A DNA stretch of 64,000 nucleotides. Origin: a gamma proteobacterium symbiont of Ctena orbiculata (lineage in GTDB: Bacteria > Pseudomonadota > Gammaproteobacteria > Chromatiales > Chromatiaceae). The stretch lies in the NCBI GenBank assembly GCA_003058495.1, contig QBVC01000020.1:120551-184550 (forward strand), written 5' to 3'. Numbering within the stretch: position 1 is the stretch's first letter; each line of letters starts with the position of its first letter. Below, piece by piece: positions 37,554 through 47,714 of this stretch. The notes below the pieces were generated by a model that did no database searches, had not been told where the DNA came from, and worked only from the letters and a program-made list of their open reading frames with translations. A program made the position numbers and the translations under genes.

Positions 37554-38831
37554 TTAAAAGCGGTCGCCGAAGTTCTGTGTCCAGTAGACGCCGTAGGTGG
37601 ATGCCGCGTTTCGCGCTTCCGCCTGGCCCATCTCGGTGAAACTGGAATTCATGATATTGGAGCAGTGGCCCGGGCTGCCCAGCCAGCCATTCAGCGCGCT
37701 CTCCGCGGTACTGTATCCCGCCGCGATGTTCTCCCCGTAGGTGCGCCAGACATAGCCGGCCGCGGAGATCCGTTGCCCCGGGGTGGAATTGTCGATTCCG
37801 GTATGGTCGAAATAGTCGTTGTCGGCCATCGATGTGGAGTGGCCCTGGGCGGCCTGTTCAAGGCTGCAGTGCCAGGCCAGCGGAGCGGCCGCCGGATAGT
37901 TGGTTGAGCCGCAGGCCCGGGCCACGGCCCTGGCGTTGTTGACCAGGGTCAGCATCACCTTGTCGTTTGTGTTCATACAGAGATCGATGGTGCCCTGGGA
38001 GGTCGAACCCAGGTTGTACGCCGAGCCGGTGGTGAAGCTCCAGCTGACACCCGTCACCCGATTGCCCGCCAGGTCCTCCAGGTCGTCGGCGAGGGTGACG
38101 CTGTAGGTGGTGGCCGCGGTGAGCGCGGTGTCGGGGGTCAGGGTGATGGTGTTGCCCTGGGCGTCATAGCTGACGCTGCCGGAAACAGGGGTCGAGTTGA
38201 TGCTGAGCTGCAGGCTTTGATTGTCGATCAGGGATTCGAGCAGCGGTTCGTCGAAACTGATGCTGACACTGGTCGTGGTTGCGACATCGCTCGCGTCGGG
38301 CTGAGGCGTCCTGGAGACGATGGCGGGTGGCGTGGTGTCCACCACGGGCGACACGGCGATGGTGATCGCCACCAGGTGTGAGAGCTCACCGTCGTCCACC
38401 CTCAGCTGAAAACCGAAATTGGTGGATTGGTCGACCTCTGGGGCGATGAAGCTCAGGGTTGGGTTGGCCAGGTCTCCCAGGTCGATCGGTGTCCCATGGG
38501 TCTGGGTCCATTGATAACTGAGAGAGTCGCCATCCGGATCGCTGGAGCCGGAACCGTCCAGGGTCACCGTCTCGCCCGCGCTGGCCGTTTGCACGGCGCT
38601 GATACGCGCGGTGGGCTGCTGGTTGACGGGCGTCTGTTGCGGGGGTGTCGTATCCGCCGGCGGCGTCTCGTCACCGGCAATCGGTGTCTGCTCCTCAGAC
38701 TGCTCCTGGTTGGTCGCCTGATCACTGTTGGTGCTCGAAGTGTCGCTGCTCGAACCGCCGCCGCATGCACTCAGCACAACAGCCAGTAGAAGCAATGTCC
38801 CCAGCAAAGCCTTATTCTTGTTCAACAACAT
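37554..38831 (-). CDS. Lipoprotein with PKD-like, Ig-like and CAP (SCP/PR1) domains
   Basis: The 425-residue product starts with a lipoprotein signal (LLGTLLLLAVVLSACGGG, lipobox LSAC). A Ser/Thr/Asn/Gln-rich linker (to about residue 75) leads to a PKD/REJ-like beta domain (TLDGSGSSDPDGDSLSYQWT), then an SbsA-type Ig-like domain (TPPAIVSRTPQPDASDVATT, ending SWSFTTG). A C-terminal CAP domain closes it, with its motifs LAWHCSLEQAAQGHS, DYFDHTGI, YGENIAAG and PGHCSNIMN. CAP proteins are secreted and many bind lipids or act on the wall; catalytic activity is unproven. The ATG at 38831 is preferred over a start at 38924, which would bury the signal. Confidence 0.85.
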   Translation of the reverse strand: MLLNKNKALLGTLLLLAVVLSACGGGSSSDTSSTNSDQATNQEQSEEQTPIAGDETPPADTTPPQQTPVNQQPTARISAVQTASAGETVTLDGSGSSDPDGDSLSYQWTQTHGTPIDLGDLANPTLSFIAPEVDQSTNFGFQLRVDDGELSHLVAITIAVSPVVDTTPPAIVSRTPQPDASDVATTTSVSISFDEPLLESLIDNQSLQLSINSTPVSGSVSYDAQGNTITLTPDTALTAATTYSVTLADDLEDLAGNRVTGVSWSFTTGSAYNLGSTSQGTIDLCMNTNDKVMLTLVNNARAVARACGSTNYPAAAPLAWHCSLEQAAQGHSTSMADNDYFDHTGIDNSTPGQRISAAGYVWRTYGENIAAGYSTAESALNGWLGSPGHCSNIMNSSFTEMGQAEARNAASTYGVYWTQNFGDRF

Positions 38832-39069
38832 CCCCTGCTCACATAGCCGTCGAAGTAGATGTTCAATCCGAGCCCGCCTGTGGCGTCCAACGCTCGATCG
38901 AATTCGTGTTTCGGTTGTCGGCACACAGGCGAAAAACTACAGCAGCTATCGGTTCTCACCAATGGCCCGGTTCACAAATATGCAAGCGGCATCACAAACG
39001 GCTGTTTGTGTCAGCGGGGTCGGGGTCGTTCGTTAGCGACCGATAGGCGTTATATTCCCGTCAGGCGGT

Positions 39070-41889
39070 TTAACCTGTATTGCGCAGCCCCGCGGAGATG
39101 GCGTTGATCGAACGCAGTAGCGGGCGCAGCCACATCTCCTCTTCCCCTTCGCGGAGATCCGCGTGGCGATAACGCCTGAGTAGCGCCAACTGGATATGAT
39201 TGAGGGGATCGAGGTAGGAGTCGCGGCGACGCAGCGATCTTTGCAGCACCGGTGAATCATCGAGCAGGTGCTCTATGCGCGCGATCTCCAGGATCTGTTT
39301 GGTCGTCCGCTCGTATTCAAGCCTGATCTCATTGAACAGCTGATCACGGGTTGTGTGGTCATGGCAGAGCTTTGCGTACTCCCAGGCAATGGTCATGTCA
39401 GACTTGATCAAAGCCATCTGTGCATTGTTCAGAAGCGCATGGAAAAAGGGCCATTTCCGATACATCCCCTGCAGGGTCTTCAGCCGACCGGGCTTTTTCC
39501 TTCGCCATGTTTGGAGTGCCCGGCCGATGCCGTACCAGCCGGGGATATTCTGCCGCGCCTGGCCCCAGCCGAAAACCCAGGCGATGGCGCGTACCGATGA
39601 CTTGGAACGACTCCCTCTATTGCGATGGGATGGACGCGAGCCGATATTCATCATGCCGATTTCGGTCACCGGCGTGGCTTCGTAGAAATAGTCGAGAAAA
39701 CCCTGGGTCTCCTCGGTCAACTGGCGGAAGTGCTGCTCGCTGAGGGCGGCGATCTCAGTCAGCGCATCGTGGTATTGGGCCTTTTCATCCTTGATGTTCT
39801 GCACCTCGCCGAGACTGGCCTTGAAGAGCCCGGTGATGCCCATGGTCAGTTCGAACACCGCGGTTTCGGCATTGCTGTATTTATTGGAGAGGACCTCGCC
39901 CTGCTCGGTGAACTTTATCTCGCCTTTTACCGTGTTGCTGGGTTGCGCCAGGATCGACTGATGCGTCGGTCCGCCGCCCCGCCCGACGGTGCCGCCGCGG
40001 CCGTGAAACAGCCGGCAGCGGATTTCCAATTCGTCAGCCAGGCGGATTATCCGCTTCTGGGTCTGATAGAGATTCCAGGCGGAGGCCATGATGCCCCCAT
40101 CCTTGGCGGAATCGGAGTAGCCGAGCATGACCTCCTGGCGATTGTTGTTTGCCGCCAGCAGCTGGCGGTAGCAGCCGTTTGAAAACAGCCTCTTCAGGAT
40201 CGATTCGCTCTGTTTCAGGTCCTCGATGGTCTCAAACAGCGGCGATATCTCGAGCTGACAGAACCAGGCGCCGTTCTGGCGGCCGATGAGGCCACACAGG
40301 CTGCCGAGGAAGGCTACCTCCATGATATCGCTGGCGTGGTGGGTCATGGAGATGACGTACTGACCGATGGCGAGGGGGCCTATATCCCGCTTGCTTTCGG
40401 CAATCAGGTCGAACACGGCGAGAATATCCCTGCTCTCCCGGGTCAGGCTCTCCGGGTGCAGCGGCCTGGCCGTTCCCTCGGTGATCACCCTGTCGAGCAG
40501 CTGGATGCGCTGGGTGGTGTCGAGTTCCCTGTAGGCGTCGCTGTCGCCCGTCGCCGCGAGGATCTCGGCAACCGCATTGGTATGCAGGGTCGACTCCTGC
40601 CGGATGTCGAGTCGGCAGAGGTAGAAGCCAAAGGTCTCCGCCAGGTGAATCAGATCCTGCAGCCCCCCCTCGGCGGCCACTTCGTCGCCGTGACTCAACA
40701 GGGAGTGGGAGATCAATTTGAGATCGCGTTGGAAGCTGTTCTCGCTGCTGTAGGCGACAGGCTCGCTATCCGTCGACGCGGCATCGGCCGACTCCAGCCG
40801 CTGCAGTGTCCGCTTGAGGCGTTCACGGATGATGAACAGCTTGCGCCGATAGGGCTCGTCCTCGAATCGGCGCGGATTGTCTTGAAACAGTGCCAGGTAG
40901 TGCTCGTTATCGGATTTCAGGCTCTCGCTGAATGACCAGTTGGGGGTGCAGAAACGGTCGGAGAAGGTCAGCTCCGCAATCAGCTTGTCGATGCGGTGGA
41001 TATATTCTCCGAGTATGGTCTGGCGGTGAAGTTTCAACGCCTGGCGGGTTAGCTCGGGGGTGACGAACGGATTGCCGTCACGGTCGCCGCCGATCCATGA
41101 GCCGAAGTGGATGAAGGGTGGCAGCTGAATGCCGTGATAGTGTTGATGATCGCCGTAGACGCGGTTGATGCCATCCTGGAGGCGGCGATAGATCTGCGGC
41201 ACGGCCTCAAACAGACTGTTTTGGAAGTAGTGCAGGCCGAGACGTATTTCGTTGCGCACCTCCGGGCGAACCGCCCTCACCTCTTCGGTCTTCCAGAGGA
41301 TCTGAATCTGCGTCTTCAGCGACTTGATGGTGGCCGCCCGCTGATCGATGCGGCGCTTCGGCGCATCCAGCATCTCGCTGGTGAGGAATATCCGCCGCAG
41401 CAGTTTCATGATAACCAGGCGTTTCGACTCCGTGGGGTGGGCGGTAAAAACCGGTATATAGGCGGCGTCATCGAGGATGTTCTGCAGTTGCTGCGGTTCG
41501 ATGCCCTGATTGCGGAAGCCGCGCAGGGTGTGGTCGAAGGAGCCTTCCCAGAGCTCGCTCCCCTTGCCCGCGATGCGCCTGCGCTGTCTGTGCAGAAACG
41601 CCTCTTCGGCGATGTTCACCAGCATGAAGTAGATACTGAAGGCGCGCACCACGGCGCTCAGCATCTCCGGCTGCAGGGACTCGATGAGCCGGGTGAGGCG
41701 GTCGTAGAGCGGGCGATCCTCTTTTTCATGGAGCTTGAGATAGCCTTTTCGCAGTCGCTCGACAACGGTGTAGGTCTCCTTGCCCACCTGCTCACGCAGT
41801 ACTTCGCCGAGCAGGACCCCGAACAGATGCACGCGCTGGCGCAGTGCTTTGTCATGCTTGATGCAGGCCTTGGTAAAGGTATCGGTCAT
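39070..41889 (-). CDS. ppc: Phosphoenolpyruvate carboxylase
   Basis: Ppc adds bicarbonate to phosphoenolpyruvate to refill oxaloacetate. The 939-residue product (E. coli 883) shows the active-site motifs HPTESKRL, GYSDSAKDGGIM, FHGRGGTVGRGGGP and GSRPSHRNRGS and the C-terminal NTG. The catalytic His and Arg residues are all present. The extra length lies mostly in N-terminal helices. The ATG at 41889 is the first in frame. A stem (TTTTTATAC/GTATAAAAA, about 41915-41940) lies in the 134-base spacer behind the start. Confidence 0.97.
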   Translation of the reverse strand: MTDTFTKACIKHDKALRQRVHLFGVLLGEVLREQVGKETYTVVERLRKGYLKLHEKEDRPLYDRLTRLIESLQPEMLSAVVRAFSIYFMLVNIAEEAFLHRQRRRIAGKGSELWEGSFDHTLRGFRNQGIEPQQLQNILDDAAYIPVFTAHPTESKRLVIMKLLRRIFLTSEMLDAPKRRIDQRAATIKSLKTQIQILWKTEEVRAVRPEVRNEIRLGLHYFQNSLFEAVPQIYRRLQDGINRVYGDHQHYHGIQLPPFIHFGSWIGGDRDGNPFVTPELTRQALKLHRQTILGEYIHRIDKLIAELTFSDRFCTPNWSFSESLKSDNEHYLALFQDNPRRFEDEPYRRKLFIIRERLKRTLQRLESADAASTDSEPVAYSSENSFQRDLKLISHSLLSHGDEVAAEGGLQDLIHLAETFGFYLCRLDIRQESTLHTNAVAEILAATGDSDAYRELDTTQRIQLLDRVITEGTARPLHPESLTRESRDILAVFDLIAESKRDIGPLAIGQYVISMTHHASDIMEVAFLGSLCGLIGRQNGAWFCQLEISPLFETIEDLKQSESILKRLFSNGCYRQLLAANNNRQEVMLGYSDSAKDGGIMASAWNLYQTQKRIIRLADELEIRCRLFHGRGGTVGRGGGPTHQSILAQPSNTVKGEIKFTEQGEVLSNKYSNAETAVFELTMGITGLFKASLGEVQNIKDEKAQYHDALTEIAALSEQHFRQLTEETQGFLDYFYEATPVTEIGMMNIGSRPSHRNRGSRSKSSVRAIAWVFGWGQARQNIPGWYGIGRALQTWRRKKPGRLKTLQGMYRKWPFFHALLNNAQMALIKSDMTIAWEYAKLCHDHTTRDQLFNEIRLEYERTTKQILEIARIEHLLDDSPVLQRSLRRRDSYLDPLNHIQLALLRRYRHADLREGEEEMWLRPLLRSINAISAGLRNTG

Positions 41890-42023
41890 CGTGCCATCAG
41901 CTTGTTCTGTCTTTTTTTATACCGGATCTGTATAAAAAGTAGCAGAACAATTGCAGCTGTTGGTTGGTAACGAACCGCTCGGAAAATGCCGGATTGAGGT
42001 TAGGTAATCTTGATCAAACCGCG

Positions 42024-45000
42024 TCAGACCAGCACCATTTCGATTCCATCCTTCAGCAGCCGGTCGACAAATCGCTGCTGCCACTGTGCGCCATGGAGAT
42101 GTCTGATGGTCTCGATCACCAGGTACTCCGGCTTCAATGCGGTCTGGTCCGTGTAACGGCTCAAGCCTTGGACACAGGCTGGGCAGCTGGTCAACAGCTT
42201 CAGCTGCGGCGTCCCCTGCGGGTCCTTTTGCGCCAGGCTGGCAATGCCTTTGTTCAGCTCCTCCAGTTTGCGAAAGCGCAATTGATTGGCGATGTCGGGG
42301 CGGCTGGTTCCCAGGGTGCCCGCTTCACCGCAGCAGCGATCGCTCGCTACGACCGGCTTTCCCATCAGCCTACCGGCGAGCTGTTGCGGATTGTAGTGCT
42401 TGATCGGGGTGTGGCAGGGATCGTGGTAGAGATACTCGGTCTGCTGGGATCCGGGCAGGGCCACCCCCCGCTCGAGCATATATTCATGGATGTCGAGCAG
42501 GCGGCAGCCGGGGAAGATCTTCTCGAACTGATACTCAAGCAGCTGATCCATGCAGGTGCCGCAGGAGACCAGCACGGTCTTGATGTCCATGTAGTTGAGG
42601 GTGTTGGCTATGCGGTGAAACAGCACCCGGTTCTCCGTGGTGATCCGGCGCCCCCGGTCGTGCAGGCCGGCGGCGCTCTGCGGATAGCCGCAACAGAGAT
42701 AGCCGGGCGGAAGCACCGTCTCCGCGCCCAGTTCGCAGAGCATCGCCAGGGTGGCGAGGCCGATCTCGCTGAACAGCCGTTCCGAGCCGCAGCCGGGAAA
42801 GTAGAAGATCGCATCGCTCTCCTCATTGACCTTCTCCGGATTGCGCAGGATCGGCACCGAGTCCGTGGCATCGAGCTTCAGGGCATCCCGCAGGGTCTGC
42901 TTGGGTGCCTCGACGCGGATCGGCTTTTGCAGCATCTCGACCAGCATCGTCCGCGGCTTCGGCGTTCCTGTGGTGGCCTTCGGCGGACGGTCGAGAGGGT
43001 TGCGCAGCCCCGCCCTGCCGGCCAGGGCATAACCGAGATTGAGTCCCTTAAAGCCCCACTGCGCCAATCCCTTGCGCATCCAGCGGATCGCACCGGGGTG
43101 GTTGAGATTGAGAAAGGCCATGGCGGCGGCGGTGCCGACGCTGCGTCGCTTTTTGCCGCGGTCGACGAGGATCTTGCGCATCAGCGTCGTCACCTCGCCG
43201 AAGTCGATATTCACCGGGCAGGGATTCTCGCACTTGTGGCACACGGTGCAGTGGTCCGCGACATCGTTCATCTCCGCAAAATGTTCCCTGGAGATGCCGC
43301 GACGGGTCTGCTCCTCGTAGAGAAAGGCCTCGATGATCAGGCCGGTGGCAAGGATCTTGTTGCGCGGCGAATAGAGCAGGTTGGCCCGGGGTACATGGGT
43401 CATGCAGACCGGCTTGCATTTGCCGCAGCGCAGACAGTGCTTGATCTCGTCGTTGAGCCTTCCCAGCTCGCTCTCCTCGAGAATGATCGCCTCCTGCTCC
43501 AGCAGTCGCAGCGAGGGGGTATAGGCCATCTCCAGGTCGGCGCCGCTGATCAGCTTGCCGCGATTGAACCAGCCCTGGGGGTCGACCTGCTGTTTGTAGC
43601 GGGCGAAATCGTCGAGCTTGTCCGCCTCCAGGTACTGCAGCTTGGTCAGGCCGATGCCGTGCTCGCCGGACACCACGCCGCCGAGGGAGGTGGCCAGGGC
43701 CATGATCCGATCGACGATCCGGTCCGCCTGCTGAAGCATGGCGTAGTTGTCCGAGTGGACCGGGATATTGGTGTGGACGTTACCGTCGCCGGCATGCATA
43801 TGCAGGGCCACGAAGAGGCGGTCGTCGCGCAGACGCGCGTGGATCTCCCGCATGGCATGGCGGATCTGACGTACCTCCTGGCCGGGAAAGATCTCATCGA
43901 GCCGGGTGGCGATCTCCCGTCGATAGGAGACCACCAGGTCGCGCCTGAGCAGCAGGTCGAGGAGTCGATCGCCGGGCCGGATTGCGTGCTGCACGCTCTC
44001 CTCGAGGAGTGAACGGTGGTCTTCGGCGGCTGCCTCGAGTTGCGACAGCAGCAGGTGCCAGCGCTCCCGGGTCTGCGCCACAGCCTCCCGCGCCAGGTCG
44101 AGCTTGGCCTGGAGGATGGAGCGGTTTTCGTCACTCGCCTCGACATCGTCGTCCGCCTTGGGCAGGGAGTGGTCGCCGGCGAGGTAGGCAAGCACCTGGT
44201 CCGCGATGCGGATCTTGTTGTTGATCGACTCCTCGATGTTGATGCGTTCGATACCGCGGCTGTAGTCCGCCAGCCGGGGCAACGGGATGACCACATCCTC
44301 GTTGATCTTGAAGGCGTTGGTATGGGCCGAAATCGCCGCCGTGCGGGCGCGGTCGAGCCAGAAGTTGCGGCGGGCCTCGGGGCTGCTGGCGATGAACGCC
44401 TCCCCTTCCCTGGCCTCGGTCATGCGCACCACCTCGGCGGCGGCGCGTTCGACGCTGCCGGGATCGTCGCTGGCGATATCGGCGAGCAGGACCATCTTCG
44501 GGCGCTCGCGGCGCGGCGCCTTGGTGGAGTACTTGACCGCCTTCAGATAGCGCTCGTCCAGGTGTTCCAGTCCGGCCAGCAGTACCTCCTCGTGGCTGTC
44601 GAGATACTCCTTGAGCTCGACGATGGCGGGCACCGCCTTACCGATGTCGCTGCCGAAAAACTCCATGCAGAGGGTGCGCACCTGCTGCGGCATGCGATGC
44701 AGGATAAAGCGGGCCGAGGTGATCAACCCGTCGCAGCCCTCTTTCTGCACCCCGGGAAGGCCGGCGAGGAATTTGTCGGTGACATCCTTGCCAAGCCCGA
44801 CCTTGCGGAAGCTGCTACCGGGCATGGTGATGGTCTTCGGCTGGTCCAAAGCCCGGTCGCCGCCGCTTTCATAGCGGCTGAGCCTGAAGCTGACCTCCGC
44901 CTGATCGTGGATCTTGCCCAGGTTGTGATTGAGCCGCTCGATCTCGAGCCACTCCCCGTTGGGCATGACCATGCGCCAGCTGGCGAGATTGTCCAGGGTC

Positions 45001-45875
45001 GTGCCCCAGAGCACCGCCTTTTTGCCGCCGGCGTTCATCGCGATGTTGCCGCCGATGGTGGAGGCGTCCTGGGAGGTCGGATCCACCGCGAAGGCGAGCC
45101 CGCCGGCCTCGGCCCGCTCGGAGACGCGGCGGGTGACGACCCCGGCGCCGACGCGGATGGTCGGCACCTGCTGCGCCACACCGGGGAGCCGGCGATACTC
45201 GATCTCATCGATGAAGTCGAGCTTCTCGGTGTTGATCACGGCGCTGTGGGGGTCGAGGGGCACCGCGCTTCCGGTATAGCCGGTGCCGCCGCCGCGGGGT
45301 ATCAGGGTCAATCCCGTGTCGATACAGGCCTTGACCACCGGCGCGATCTCCCGTTCCGAGTCGGGGGTGATCACCACGAAGGGGATCTCCACCCGCCAGT
45401 CGGTTGCGTCGGTGGCATGGGACACCCGGGCAATGCCGCTGAAATCCACGTTATCGCTGCGGGTCAGATTGATCAGGTTGTTCCTGGTCCGGCGCCGCAG
45501 GCTGTTCAATTCATCAAACCGGGCCTCGAAGCCGGCAACCGCCTCCCGTGCAGCCTGCAGCAGGATAAGGGCCTTCTGGTTGTCGTTGGCGCGCTTTTCA
45601 AACTGGTCGAGGCGATGCTTCAGCGCCCCGATCAAGGCCTCCCGGCGCGACTGGTTCTCGAGCAGGTCGTCCTGAAGGTAGGGGTTGCGGCTGATGACCC
45701 ACATATCCCCCAGCACCTCGAACAGCATCCTTGCCGAACGGCCGGTACGGCGGGTTCCCCTCAGCTCCTCGATCAGTGCCCACATCGGTTTGCCAAGGAA
45801 CCGGATTACAATCTCCCTGTCTGAGAAGGACGTATAGTTGTATGGGATCTCACGAATTCGTGGCGCTGGCTGCAT
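42024..45875 (-). CDS. Large FAD-binding and Fe-S oxidoreductase (DUF3683, D-lactate dehydrogenase-like)
   Basis: This 1283-residue soluble protein combines several modules. An N-terminal DUF3683 part (about 1-180) precedes an FAD-binding PCMH domain ([29 protein letters not shown]) and an FAD-oxidase C domain with [16 protein letters not shown] and GEHGIGLTK. Two 4Fe-4S motifs follow ([23 protein letters not shown]), then two cysteine-rich CCG domains ([21 protein letters not shown]). It resembles a fusion of GlcD/Dld with GlcF/GlpC. Likely a flavin-dependent 2-hydroxyacid dehydrogenase passing electrons via Fe-S centres to heterodisulfide- or quinone-type acceptors; the substrate is unknown. 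No operon partner. Confidence 0.88.
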   Translation of the reverse strand: MQPAPRIREIPYNYTSFSDREIVIRFLGKPMWALIEELRGTRRTGRSARMLFEVLGDMWVISRNPYLQDDLLENQSRREALIGALKHRLDQFEKRANDNQKALILLQAAREAVAGFEARFDELNSLRRRTRNNLINLTRSDNVDFSGIARVSHATDATDWRVEIPFVVITPDSEREIAPVVKACIDTGLTLIPRGGGTGYTGSAVPLDPHSAVINTEKLDFIDEIEYRRLPGVAQQVPTIRVGAGVVTRRVSERAEAGGLAFAVDPTSQDASTIGGNIAMNAGGKKAVLWGTTLDNLASWRMVMPNGEWLEIERLNHNLGKIHDQAEVSFRLSRYESGGDRALDQPKTITMPGSSFRKVGLGKDVTDKFLAGLPGVQKEGCDGLITSARFILHRMPQQVRTLCMEFFGSDIGKAVPAIVELKEYLDSHEEVLLAGLEHLDERYLKAVKYSTKAPRRERPKMVLLADIASDDPGSVERAAAEVVRMTEAREGEAFIASSPEARRNFWLDRARTAAISAHTNAFKINEDVVIPLPRLADYSRGIERINIEESINNKIRIADQVLAYLAGDHSLPKADDDVEASDENRSILQAKLDLAREAVAQTRERWHLLLSQLEAAAEDHRSLLEESVQHAIRPGDRLLDLLLRRDLVVSYRREIATRLDEIFPGQEVRQIRHAMREIHARLRDDRLFVALHMHAGDGNVHTNIPVHSDNYAMLQQADRIVDRIMALATSLGGVVSGEHGIGLTKLQYLEADKLDDFARYKQQVDPQGWFNRGKLISGADLEMAYTPSLRLLEQEAIILEESELGRLNDEIKHCLRCGKCKPVCMTHVPRANLLYSPRNKILATGLIIEAFLYEEQTRRGISREHFAEMNDVADHCTVCHKCENPCPVNIDFGEVTTLMRKILVDRGKKRRSVGTAAAMAFLNLNHPGAIRWMRKGLAQWGFKGLNLGYALAGRAGLRNPLDRPPKATTGTPKPRTMLVEMLQKPIRVEAPKQTLRDALKLDATDSVPILRNPEKVNEESDAIFYFPGCGSERLFSEIGLATLAMLCELGAETVLPPGYLCCGYPQSAAGLHDRGRRITTENRVLFHRIANTLNYMDIKTVLVSCGTCMDQLLEYQFEKIFPGCRLLDIHEYMLERGVALPGSQQTEYLYHDPCHTPIKHYNPQQLAGRLMGKPVVASDRCCGEAGTLGTSRPDIANQLRFRKLEELNKGIASLAQKDPQGTPQLKLLTSCPACVQGLSRYTDQTALKPEYLVIETIRHLHGAQWQQRFVDRLLKDGIEMVLV

Positions 45876-46009
45876 GGCGATCTTGATCAGGAGGCAGATG
45901 GTGAGGTATGGATCGGAGCGCCTATTGTAGCCTAAATAAGTATTGGTCTTCAGTTTGCAACTATAGAAAATATCAATAATTCACCCGGTCAAATCCAAGG
46001 GGGGTTTCG

Positions 46010-46477
46010 ATGAAGCGCATCTCAAGATTCACAAAACAGTCTGTTCCCGCGATGTCCGCCCTATCGCTGCTGCTGTCTGTCTCGACAGTCGGGGCCGATG
46101 AGGTCGAAAAAGCCGTCGACTACCGTCAGGGCGTGATGAATGTCTACAGCTGGAATATGAAGGCGATGTCAAACATGATGAAGGGGAAGGTCCCCTACGA
46201 TCAAAAGGCCTTTGCCGCCCATGCGAATGATTTGGCTGCGGCATCCGCGCTCAAGCTGATGCCGGGATTTCCCGAGGACTCCGAGTCGGAAGAGAGCGAT
46301 GCGCTACCGGAGATCTGGATGGAGTTCGATGATTTCGAAGCCAAGCACAGGGCCCTGGGAGAGGCCGCCAGCAACCTGAGCCGGATTGCCGCCGAGGGTG
46401 AAAAGGGGGCCATGGGCGAGGCGCTGAAGAAGGCAGGCAAGGCATGCAAGGCATGCCACAAGAAATATAAAAACTGA
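46010..46477 (+). CDS. Cytochrome c prime
   Basis: The 155-residue periplasmic protein has a signal peptide (SALSLLLSVSTVGA, cleavage near residue 29) and a four-helix layout. The C-terminal haem site CKACH (Cys146, Cys149, His150) is in the standard place near the end. YRQGVMNVYSWNMKAMSNMM is the N-terminal helix where the sixth-position residue lies. Cytochromes c prime bind NO and CO with high-spin haem and protect against nitrosative stress. It stands alone; the ATG at 46010 follows AAGGGGGGTTTCG. It converges on the PilZ gene with 12 bases between stops. Confidence 0.93.
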   Translation: MKRISRFTKQSVPAMSALSLLLSVSTVGADEVEKAVDYRQGVMNVYSWNMKAMSNMMKGKVPYDQKAFAAHANDLAAASALKLMPGFPEDSESEESDALPEIWMEFDDFEAKHRALGEAASNLSRIAAEGEKGAMGEALKKAGKACKACHKKYKN

Positions 46478-46489
46478 CCGGGCTTGCTC

Positions 46490-46837
46490 TTAAGCGCTGG
46501 TCGAGGAGACGCCTTCAAGCAGGTCGGGGCCGGTGTCACTCTCGGCCAGGATGCGATCGATGGTACAGGCGATGTTGTAGCGGTCGCCGCCGCTGCTGTC
46601 GCAGCGGATTACGCTCGCATCGGCCAGCAACGGGGGGGTGATGCTATGGCCCGGCAGGATGGCGAGGGTGAGAGTGGTGCCGGGTGCAATCTCCCTGTCG
46701 GTGGTCATCAGCAGTCCGGAGTTGCTGAGATTCACTACCCTGCCGCTGGAGACCGGGCCCTCGCCATCGATGCGGTAGCGGATCTCACCATTCACCACCA
46801 TACGATAAAAGTCGCGTTTCTCGATAAAGTCATTCAT
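46490..46837 (-). CDS. PilZ-domain protein
   Basis: The 115-residue protein is a single PilZ domain: EKRDFYRM carries the RxxxR cyclic-di-GMP motif and NLSNSGLLM the (D/N)xSxxG motif, so it should bind c-di-GMP. The barrel continues with LTLAILPG and ASVIRCDSSGGDRYNIACTI. No output domain is present; such proteins act as adaptors in motility or pilus control. The ATG at 46837 has GGGGGAGACATGAG upstream, a fair ribosome site. It stands alone. Confidence 0.9.
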   Translation of the reverse strand: MNDFIEKRDFYRMVVNGEIRYRIDGEGPVSSGRVVNLSNSGLLMTTDREIAPGTTLTLAILPGHSITPPLLADASVIRCDSSGGDRYNIACTIDRILAESDTGPDLLEGVSSTSA

Positions 46838-47228
46838 ATCTCATGTCTCCCCCAGGCATCGGCAGATATGGAAATCCCACTCGGTTAAATCTATCAAGAG
46901 AGCGTCCACTATGCAGAGCCAATCAACAGCAAATCAGTCGTTTCCTTCCTGGATTCACCGGTTGCTTAGCCGTCTCGATTGAATGTAGGCCATAGATGGG
47001 AGAAATGACAGCTAAAACGGCTTCGAATCAACGAATAGAGCGATCACGCTTGTGAGGCGGCCGGGATAGTGGTCGAATCCCTCGTGCCGTGAATGAAAAG
47101 AAAGTTTGTTGTCTAATGATTATCGGGGCTGGAAAGATCTGGACAGGCTATGATCTGAGACTGCAGAAAATCATGGCGCACCCCAATCTATTGGGTCAGA
47201 ATCCAATTATTAACCGTTGAGGAGCAGT
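46838..47228. other. Gene-free stretch between PilZ and DUF4124 genes
   Basis: These 391 bases hold the divergent promoters. A 23-codon frame with AGAGAG upstream exists at 46911-46982, but it has no paralogue or family and is not called. A near palindrome CCAATCTATTGG lies at 47183-47194, about 35 bases before the DUF4124 gene. No tRNA or terminator seen. Confidence 0.45.
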
Positions 47229-47699
47229 ATGGACATCCGCACAACACTCCTGGCCGCTTGTGTATTGACCCTGCCAGCCTGGCTGCAGGCGGGGGATGTC
47301 TACCGTACCGTGGATGCGGACGGCAACGTAACCTATACCGATTCCCCGCCCGCGGCGGATGCATCGGTTGAGAAGATCGAAATTCATCCAGGACCCTCCG
47401 AGGCCTCAAGACTCGACACGGAGAGGCGCAACGCCGCGATTCGCAAGGCGGTGGAAGAGGCTCAGGCAGAGCGGCAAGAAAGACAGGCGACCCGCGATGA
47501 GCGTTTGGGCCAGGCGCGCAAGGAGCTGGAAGAGGCCGAGGAGAACCTGAAGCAGAGCAAGGAGATCGGTGATGATGATCGCCAATACTTTACCGGGGGG
47601 AGAAGCCGCATCAGACCGGAGTATTTCGATCGCATCAAGGAGGCGGAGGACAAAGTCGATGCCGCGCGCAAGAATTACAAGGAGATACGCGGTTACTAG
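47229..47699 (+). CDS. DUF4124-domain protein with coiled coil
   Basis: The 156-residue periplasmic protein has a signal peptide (TLLAACVLTLPAWLQA) and then the DUF4124 signature DVYRTVDADGNVTYTDSPP. From about residue 60 it is a long charged coiled coil (AVEEAQAERQERQATRDERL, EEAEENLKQSKE), ending RKNYKEIRGY. The ATG at 47229 has GAGGAGCAGT upstream; a TTG at 47217 is less likely. Role unknown. It is followed by cca after 15 bases and may share its transcript. Confidence 0.82.
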   Translation: MDIRTTLLAACVLTLPAWLQAGDVYRTVDADGNVTYTDSPPAADASVEKIEIHPGPSEASRLDTERRNAAIRKAVEEAQAERQERQATRDERLGQARKELEEAEENLKQSKEIGDDDRQYFTGGRSRIRPEYFDRIKEAEDKVDAARKNYKEIRGY

Positions 47700-47714
47700 G
47701 GCCTGTTGATTCCG

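Noticed and set aside
41964..45824. Long plus-strand open frames opposite the FAD/Fe-S oxidoreductase
   Set aside because: Antisense to a gene with complete domain motifs; no motif or ribosome site of their own.
46911..46982. 23-codon frame with AGAGAG about ten bases ahead, between PilZ and DUF4124 genes
   Set aside because: No paralogue, no recognisable pattern, weak ribosome site; frames this short arise by chance.
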